Positions 29,198 to 33,689 of a stretch of DNA of 33,689 bases are shown here, piece by piece. The stretch is from positions 1-33,689 of the forward strand of contig JAUXRW010000042.1 of NCBI GenBank assembly GCA_030681555.1, read 5' to 3'. The stretch is from Acidimicrobiales bacterium. GTDB taxonomy: Bacteria; Actinomycetota; Acidimicrobiia; Acidimicrobiales; VFJN01. How positions within the stretch are numbered: position 1 is the first letter of the stretch; each line of letters starts with the position of its first letter. Below the pieces are notes generated by a model. That model had not been told where the DNA came from. It did not search any database and saw nothing but the letters and a program-made list of their open reading frames with translations. A program made the translations under genes and the position numbers.

Positions 29198-30031
29198 ATG
29201 CGATCACCTCTGGGAGGGACCTTGGTCCGACCGCTCGCACTGGCGCTCCTCGCGCCGCTCGCTCTCGCCACCGCATGCACGCGGTCGCCGTCCCCGCGGC
29301 CTGCTGCTGTGCCCGTCTCGGCCACCGTCACTGCGGCAGACCTGCGCGCCGCGCCTCAGCGCGCGGCCGACGCCCGCACCGGGCGCTTCGAGCTGGTCGT
29401 GCGCTATGCCGGCTCGGGTGCCCTGGCCGAGGTCCGCACGGTCGGCGCCTACGACCACGACGAGGACCGCACTGAGCAGCTGACGACGTTCGGTGGCGCC
29501 ATCGAGGCGCTCCCGGAGTGGCAGGCCGCCGTGACACCGGAGTTCGAGGAGGGGATCGGGATGCGCACGGACGGCGCCGCCGTCTACCTGAAGATCCCGA
29601 TGCTCGCCGAGGTGCTCGGCTCCAGCGGCTGGGTGGCATCTACCGACGGCGCCGACCGGGTGCAGGGGCTGGCCAGCGCAGCAGTGCCCGACGGCTTGGG
29701 GTTCCTCGACGTCCTGCTCGCCGTCGAGGACGACGTGGAGCCGCTCGGCCGGGCGAGGGTGCGCGACGCCGCGACGACCCGGCTCCGCGCCACGGTGGAC
29801 CTCGGCGCCGCCGACGGGCACCCGCGGCCCCCCGAGCTCGACCTCGGCGTCGTCCCGCTCGAGGCTTGGATCGACGACGACGGTCTGGTTCGTCGCCTGG
29901 TGCTCGATGCCGGCGATGGAGCGGCCGCCACCCTGGAGCTGTACGACTATGGGGCGCCGCTCGACATCGAGATCCCCCCGCTCGGCACCGGGACGGCGCT
30001 CGACGAACCCCCGCCGGAGGCAGACGGATGA
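29198..30031 (+). CDS. Putative lipoprotein (LppX/LprG-style fold possible)
   Basis: The product is about 277 residues with a lipoprotein signal peptide (LVRPLALALLAPLALATAC), giving a lipidated Cys at about residue 27, followed by a Ser/Pro-rich linker. The mature part alternates strands (RFELVVRYAG, LAEVRTVGAYDHD) with loops and ends in VVPLEAWIDDDGLVRRLVLD. This is reminiscent of LppX/LprG-like lipid-binding lipoproteins, but without certainty. Start choice: ATG 29198 or TTG 29222; GGGAGGG at 29212-29218 sits close to the TTG and gives the shorter signal peptide (Cys 19). The stop overlaps the hydrolase ATG by 4 bp. Confidence 0.75.
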   Translation: MRSPLGGTLVRPLALALLAPLALATACTRSPSPRPAAVPVSATVTAADLRAAPQRAADARTGRFELVVRYAGSGALAEVRTVGAYDHDEDRTEQLTTFGGAIEALPEWQAAVTPEFEEGIGMRTDGAAVYLKIPMLAEVLGSSGWVASTDGADRVQGLASAAVPDGLGFLDVLLAVEDDVEPLGRARVRDAATTRLRATVDLGAADGHPRPPELDLGVVPLEAWIDDDGLVRRLVLDAGDGAAATLELYDYGAPLDIEIPPLGTGTALDEPPPEADG

Positions 30032-30891
30032 TCACGCGGACCCTCACGATCGATGGCGGCGACGGTGCGATCGACCTCTGCATCGCCGAGTCGGGCCAAG
30101 GAGGGCGACCGCTCCTGCTCGTCCACGGGTTCACGGGCGCCAAGGAGGACTTCACCGACTTCGTCGACCCGCTCGCCGAGCTGGGATGGCACGTCGTCGC
30201 ACCCGACCAGCGGGGTCACGGCGAGAGCGCCAAGCCGGTGGCCGAGGAGGCCTATTCCTTCGAGCGCTACGTCGACGACCTCCTCGCCCTCCTCGACGCC
30301 CTCGGCTGGGGCCGCTGCGTCGCCCTGGGCCACTCGATGGGCGGCATGGTCGTGCAGACCGCGATCGGGCGGGCGCCCGGTCGCTTCGCCGGCCTGGTGC
30401 TCATGGACACGTCGCACCGGCCCCTCCGGGCGGACTCCGGCGTCATCGACCTCGCCGTGGGTCTCGCCCGCACCGAGGGCATGGAGGGCATCCTCGCCGT
30501 CCAGGCCGCCATGGACGGGCAGGGCCCGGAGGCGCAGGAGCGGCTCCTGGCCACCCGTCCGGGCTACCGCGAGTTCGGGGACCGCAAGATGCGGGCCTCA
30601 TCGCCGGCGATGTACGCCACGATGCTGCAGGCCATCACCGACCCGGCCCGAGCGATCGACCGACTCGACGACCTTCGGTCGGTGAAGGTGCCCACGCTCG
30701 TCCTCGTGGGCGAGCAGGACGCCCCCTTCCTCCGTCCGTCCGAGCGGATGGCTGCCGCCATCGCCGGCGCGGAGCTGGTGGTGATCCCCGGCGCCGCCCA
30801 CTCGCCGCAGTTCGAGGCCCAGGAGGCGTGGTGGGAAGCGCTGACCTCCTTCCTGGGACGCCTGCCGGCGGTTCCGGGAGCGTCCGGCTAA
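30028..30891 (+). CDS. Alpha/beta hydrolase
   Basis: The 287-residue alpha/beta-hydrolase-fold protein is translated from the ATG overlapping the lipoprotein stop. Oxyanion region: LLLVHGFTGAKEDF (about residue 30). Strand and turn: HVVAPDQRGHGESAKP. Nucleophile elbow GHSMGG (Ser at about residue 106). The acid is probably the Asp in VLVGEQDAPF and the catalytic His is in PGAAHSPQFE. A helical cap lies between about residues 135 and 205. It is probably a cytoplasmic esterase, lactonase or similar; the substrate cannot be inferred. Coupling to the lipoprotein may be only transcriptional. Confidence 0.9.
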   Translation: MITRTLTIDGGDGAIDLCIAESGQGGRPLLLVHGFTGAKEDFTDFVDPLAELGWHVVAPDQRGHGESAKPVAEEAYSFERYVDDLLALLDALGWGRCVALGHSMGGMVVQTAIGRAPGRFAGLVLMDTSHRPLRADSGVIDLAVGLARTEGMEGILAVQAAMDGQGPEAQERLLATRPGYREFGDRKMRASSPAMYATMLQAITDPARAIDRLDDLRSVKVPTLVLVGEQDAPFLRPSERMAAAIAGAELVVIPGAAHSPQFEAQEAWWEALTSFLGRLPAVPGASG

Positions 30892-31265
30892 CGGGCCTTC
30901 TCGAGGAACCGCTCGGTCTCGACGACGACCCGGGTCACCTTGCCGGCGGCGATGAGACCGCAGTGGTCGTTCACCGTCACGGTGAAGGTGAGCCGGCGGC
31001 CCTCCACCCGCTCGAGGGTGGCCTCGGCGGCGACCGACGAGCCGACGGACGTCGGGGCCAGGTGGTCGACCTGCACCCGCATGCCCACCGTTGTCTGGCC
31101 GGCCGGGAGCTTGTCGGCGACGGCGGCCACGGCGGCCTCCTCGCACAGCGCGATCACCCGCGGGGTGGCGAGGACGGGCACCTCGCCCGACTTCATGGCC
31201 ACGGCCGTGTCGGCGTCGGCGACGACGAGCTTGGCGCTCCCGTGCAGTCCGGGTCCGAGGGTCAC
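30888..31265 (-). CDS. FlK-like hotdog thioesterase
   Basis: The 125-residue hotdog-fold protein resembles the fluoroacetyl-CoA thioesterase (FlK) family. Visible parts: VLATPRVIALCEEAAVAAV with the Thr and Glu of the FlK triad, VGMRVQVDHLAPTSVGSSVA with the His, and LTFTVTVNDHCGLIAAGKVT, then RVVVETERFLEK. Most of the family act on ordinary small acyl-CoA. The start is GTG 31265, 6 nt after TATCGT. The stop codon overlaps the convergent hydrolase stop by 3 bp. It is divergent from tldD. Confidence 0.8.
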   Translation of the reverse strand: MTLGPGLHGSAKLVVADADTAVAMKSGEVPVLATPRVIALCEEAAVAAVADKLPAGQTTVGMRVQVDHLAPTSVGSSVAAEATLERVEGRRLTFTVTVNDHCGLIAAGKVTRVVVETERFLEKAR

Positions 31266-31270
31266 CCCGG

Positions 31271-31277
31271 TACGATA
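31271..31277. promoter_or_regulatory. Bidirectional overlapping -10 (TACGATA) between thioesterase and tldD
   Basis: On the minus strand TATCGT (31272-31277) ends 6 nt before the thioesterase GTG, predicting a leaderless mRNA. On the plus strand TACGAT (31271-31276) is a plausible -10 for tldD. The two polymerase sites would compete. Confidence 0.45.
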
Positions 31278-31336
31278 CGCCGCACCCTGGCCGTCGAGAC
31301 AAGATGCCGGCCCACCCGACCCGCGAAGGAGCCAGC

Positions 31337-32725
31337 GTGCTCGACGAAGGCCTCATCCAACGGACGCTGGGCGCGGCGCTGCGAACGGGGGGTGAGCTGG
31401 CCGAGCTCTTCGTGGAGGACCGCGCCTCGTCCAACGCCCTCTTCGACGACGGCAAGGTCGAGAACCTCGCGTCGGGTCGCGAGCGGGGCGCCGGCATCCG
31501 GGTCATCATCGGCGACACCACCGGCTTCGCCCACACCGCCGACCTCACCGAGCAAGGCCTGGCCGACGCTGCCGAGGCAGCCGCGGCGGCTGCCCGCTCC
31601 GGCGGGGGCGGTGTGCGCGAGGTGGCGCTGGAGCGGCAGACCTCGCCGCGCCCGAACGAGGTGGCGGTGCTCCCCGAGGACGTCGCCAAGGCCCGCAAGG
31701 TGGAGCTGCTCCGACGGGCGGACGAGGCAGCGCGTGCCGCCGGGTCGTCCATCTCCCAGGTCACCGCGCGCTACGGCGACAGCCGTCGGCAGATCCTCGT
31801 CGCCAACTCCGACGGCCTGCTCACCGAGGACGACCAGGTCCGCACGCTGTTCACCGTCATGGCCGTCGCGTCTGGCGACACGGGGATGCAGACCGGGTAC
31901 CAGTCGCTCGGCCGCACCGTGGGGTTCGAGCTGTTCGACAGCTACGACGTCGAGGACCTCGCCCGCGAGGCGGCCGACCGGGCGCTGCTGAAGCTGGCGG
32001 CCCGTCCGGCGCCCTCCGGCACCATGCCCGTCGTGATCGGCCCCGGCGGCGGTGGTGTGCTCTTCCACGAGGCGTGCGGCCACGGGCTCGAGGCCGACCT
32101 CGTCGCGAAGGGCGCTTCGGTGTTCGCCGGCCGGATGGGCGAGCGGGTCGCCGACCCCCGCATCACCCTGGTCGACGACGGCACCATGCCCGAAGAGTGG
32201 GGCGCCTTGGCGATCGACGACGAGGGCTCCGCCGCGGCGCGCAACGTCCTCATCCAGGACGGCGTCCTCACCGACTACATGTGGGACCTGCTGCGCTCGC
32301 GCAAGGCAGGAAGGCCGCGCTCCGGCAACGGGCGGCGCCAGTCCTACAAGCACCTGCCGATGGTGCGCATGACCAATACGTACGTGCTGGCCGGCCCCGA
32401 CTCGCCCGAGGACATCCTCGCTTCCACCCCCGCGGGCGTGTACGTGGCCCACCTCGGCGGCGGCCAGGTGAACACGGCCACGGGTGACTTCGTGTTCGGG
32501 ATGACCGAGGCGTACCTCATCGAGGACGGGAAGATCACCGAGCCGATCCGCGAGGGCAACCTCATCGGCAACGGCCCGGCGGTGCTGGCCACCATCGACG
32601 CCGTCGGCCACGACTTCGCGATGGGCAGCCCCGGCATGTGCGGCAAGGATGGTCAGGGCGTCCCCGTGGGCGACGGCGTGCCGACGCTGCGGGTGCCGGC
32701 CCTCACCGTCGGCGGCACCGCGTAG
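31337..32725 (+). CDS. tldD: TldD-family metalloprotease subunit
   Basis: The 462-residue protein is TldD, the catalytic half of the TldD/TldE complex that degrades or trims unfolded peptides and processes some modified peptides. The metal site is the HEACGHGLEADLV segment (HExxxH, about residue 243), preceded by PVVIGPGGGGVLF. The N-terminal domain (LAELFVEDRASSNALFDDGK) and C-terminal barrel (YLIEDGKITEPIREGNLIGN, MGSPGMCGKDGQGVPVGDG, GVPTLRVPALTVGGTA) are complete. GTG 31337 is chosen for the AAGGAG site 5 nt upstream; ATG 31304 would add 11 residues. The stop overlaps the tldE GTG by one base (TAGTG). Confidence 0.93.
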   Translation: MLDEGLIQRTLGAALRTGGELAELFVEDRASSNALFDDGKVENLASGRERGAGIRVIIGDTTGFAHTADLTEQGLADAAEAAAAAARSGGGGVREVALERQTSPRPNEVAVLPEDVAKARKVELLRRADEAARAAGSSISQVTARYGDSRRQILVANSDGLLTEDDQVRTLFTVMAVASGDTGMQTGYQSLGRTVGFELFDSYDVEDLAREAADRALLKLAARPAPSGTMPVVIGPGGGGVLFHEACGHGLEADLVAKGASVFAGRMGERVADPRITLVDDGTMPEEWGALAIDDEGSAAARNVLIQDGVLTDYMWDLLRSRKAGRPRSGNGRRQSYKHLPMVRMTNTYVLAGPDSPEDILASTPAGVYVAHLGGGQVNTATGDFVFGMTEAYLIEDGKITEPIREGNLIGNGPAVLATIDAVGHDFAMGSPGMCGKDGQGVPVGDGVPTLRVPALTVGGTA

Positions 32726-33689
32726 TGGCGAGCGGGGAGCTGCTCGACGTCGCGGCTCGCATCGCCGAGATGGCGGGGCCGGGCGAGCAGGTGGAGGCGT
32801 TCGTCGCCCGGAGCACGGCCACGACCGTGCGGGCCTACGGCGGCGAGGTGGAGTCGCTCACGCAGGCCAGCTCGGCCGGCGTCGGCGTCCGCGTCATCGT
32901 CGACCATCGGGAGGGCTTCGCCTACGCGGGCACCCTCGACGAGGCCGTGGTCCTCGATGCGCTGGCGGAGGCGCGCGACAACGCCGTGTTCGGGGAACCC
33001 GACGAGCACAATGGCCTGGCCGTGCCCGACGGCGTGGCCCCGGCCGAGCTCGACCTGTGGCCGGCCGGCCTGGCCGACGTGCCCACCGCCGACAAGGTCG
33101 CCATGGCGATCGAGCTCGAGCGAGCCACCACGGGCCGCGACCCTCGGGTCACGAGCGTGCGCACCGCCATCTTCAACGACGCTCGCAGCGAGGGCGCCGT
33201 CGCCACCAGCACCGGCATCCGAGCGTGGGGACGGGCCGGCATGTGCCACCTCGTCGTGCAGGCCCTCGCCGTGCACGAGGGCGAGACGCAGATCGACGCG
33301 GGCCTGTCCGTCGGGCGCGACTTCGGCGACCTCGACGTCGAGGAGGCGGCGGCGGACGCCGTGCTCCGCTCCACCCGGCTCCTCGGCTCCACCAAGCCGC
33401 CGACACAGCGCGTCACGCTCGTCCTCGAGCCCCGCCTCACCGCCACGATCCTCGGCATCGTCGGGTCGATGCTGAACGGCAGCGCCGTCATCAAGGGCCG
33501 CTCGCCGTTCGCCGAGCGCGTCGGGGAGCAAATTGCGTCGCCGCTGCTCACCTTCGTCGACGACCCCACCAACCCGCTGTCGCTCGGTGCCGACCTGTTC
33601 GACGGGGAAGGCCTGGCCTGCCGGCGCACGAGCCTGGTGCAGGACGGTGTGCTGCAGGGGTTCCTGCACAACAGCTACACGGGACGTCG
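32725..33689 (+). CDS. tldE: TldE/PmbA-family protein, 5' part (3' end outside window)
   Basis: The GTG at 32725 opens a frame that stays open to the right edge (321 codons). The N-terminal domain reads EQVEAFVARSTATTVRAYGG, EVESLTQASSAGVGVRVIVD, REGFAYAGTLDE; the middle RVTSVRTAIFNDARSEGAVA; the C-terminal part RVTLVLEPRLTATILGIVGS, SPFAERVGEQIASPLLTFVD, GLACRRTSLVQDGVLQGFLH and NSYTGR. This is the TldE/PmbA pattern: it lacks the HExxxH metal motif, as expected for the non-catalytic partner. The one-base overlap with tldD implies coupled, equal translation. Confidence 0.92.
   Translation, partial: MASGELLDVAARIAEMAGPGEQVEAFVARSTATTVRAYGGEVESLTQASSAGVGVRVIVDHREGFAYAGTLDEAVVLDALAEARDNAVFGEPDEHNGLAVPDGVAPAELDLWPAGLADVPTADKVAMAIELERATTGRDPRVTSVRTAIFNDARSEGAVATSTGIRAWGRAGMCHLVVQALAVHEGETQIDAGLSVGRDFGDLDVEEAAADAVLRSTRLLGSTKPPTQRVTLVLEPRLTATILGIVGSMLNGSAVIKGRSPFAERVGEQIASPLLTFVDDPTNPLSLGADLFDGEGLACRRTSLVQDGVLQGFLHNSYTGR

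Noticed and set aside
29907-31991. 694-codon open frame on the plus strand
   Set aside because: It runs out of frame through the hydrolase, antisense to the FlK-like thioesterase, then out of frame in tldD; its composition is Arg/Pro/Ala-rich.

Overview
This 33.7 kb window is high-GC DNA, roughly 70% G+C by eye, with dense genes on both strands. It looks chromosomal and actinobacterial. The evidence is strong G/C bias at third codon positions, frequent GTG starts, an F420-type luciferase-like oxidoreductase, DUF3097, DUF5130, a PGPGW-type membrane protein, a bacterial metallothionein and DUF6766. The proline-rich protein with a short Cys-containing C-terminal domain suggests Acidimicrobiia or a relative, but that is an inference. 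I see no rRNA, tRNA, CRISPR array, phage or insertion sequence.

Layout. 1-5967: the 3' part of a GMC oxidoreductase and a coupled unknown gene, a badly frame-broken small ORF, a hotdog thioesterase, a frameshifted DUF3253 gene, an LLM oxidoreductase, a secreted glycoside-hydrolase-like protein and an AcpH-like protein. 6032-7945: a LemA / TPM-domain / DUF5130 envelope operon whose promoter seems to start the mRNA at a 15-codon leader ORF. 8040-10948: a homocysteine S-methyltransferase pseudogene, a potassium channel with a cytoplasmic RCK module, and a TetR regulator divergent from a membrane protein across a perfect AACGATCGTT palindrome. 10990-16709: a stress-like island with a CsbD-domain coiled-coil protein, a second coiled-coil protein, a small acidic protein, a metallothionein coupled to an FAD/Rieske oxidoreductase, a CBS-domain protein followed by two tiny genes, an acyl-CoA dehydrogenase remnant, a frameshifted DUF6766 gene and an unknown small gene. 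Two putative sigma-B-like promoters fall in this island. 16738-24386: GatB/YqeY protein, a membrane/soluble gene pair, crotonase plus DUF3097, a proline-rich membrane protein, a Uup-type ABC-F ATPase, a PGPGW protein and an NfuA-like Fe-S carrier. 24451-33689: dxs, a class III nucleotide cyclase, a PAP2 protein, an LPG-synthase-like flippase-family membrane protein, a lipoprotein/hydrolase pair, an FlK-like thioesterase, and the tldD-tldE metalloprotease pair, with tldE running off the window.

Two patterns run across the window. First, ten start codons have a TANNNT hexamer 6-8 nt upstream and usually no Shine-Dalgarno sequence, which points to extensive leaderless transcription. Second, several small or accessory genes carry single-base frame lesions, mostly losses of one base in GGCC/CCGG-type runs, while the long housekeeping genes are intact. 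Some of these genes are also truncated and must be true pseudogenes; the others could be sequencing errors.
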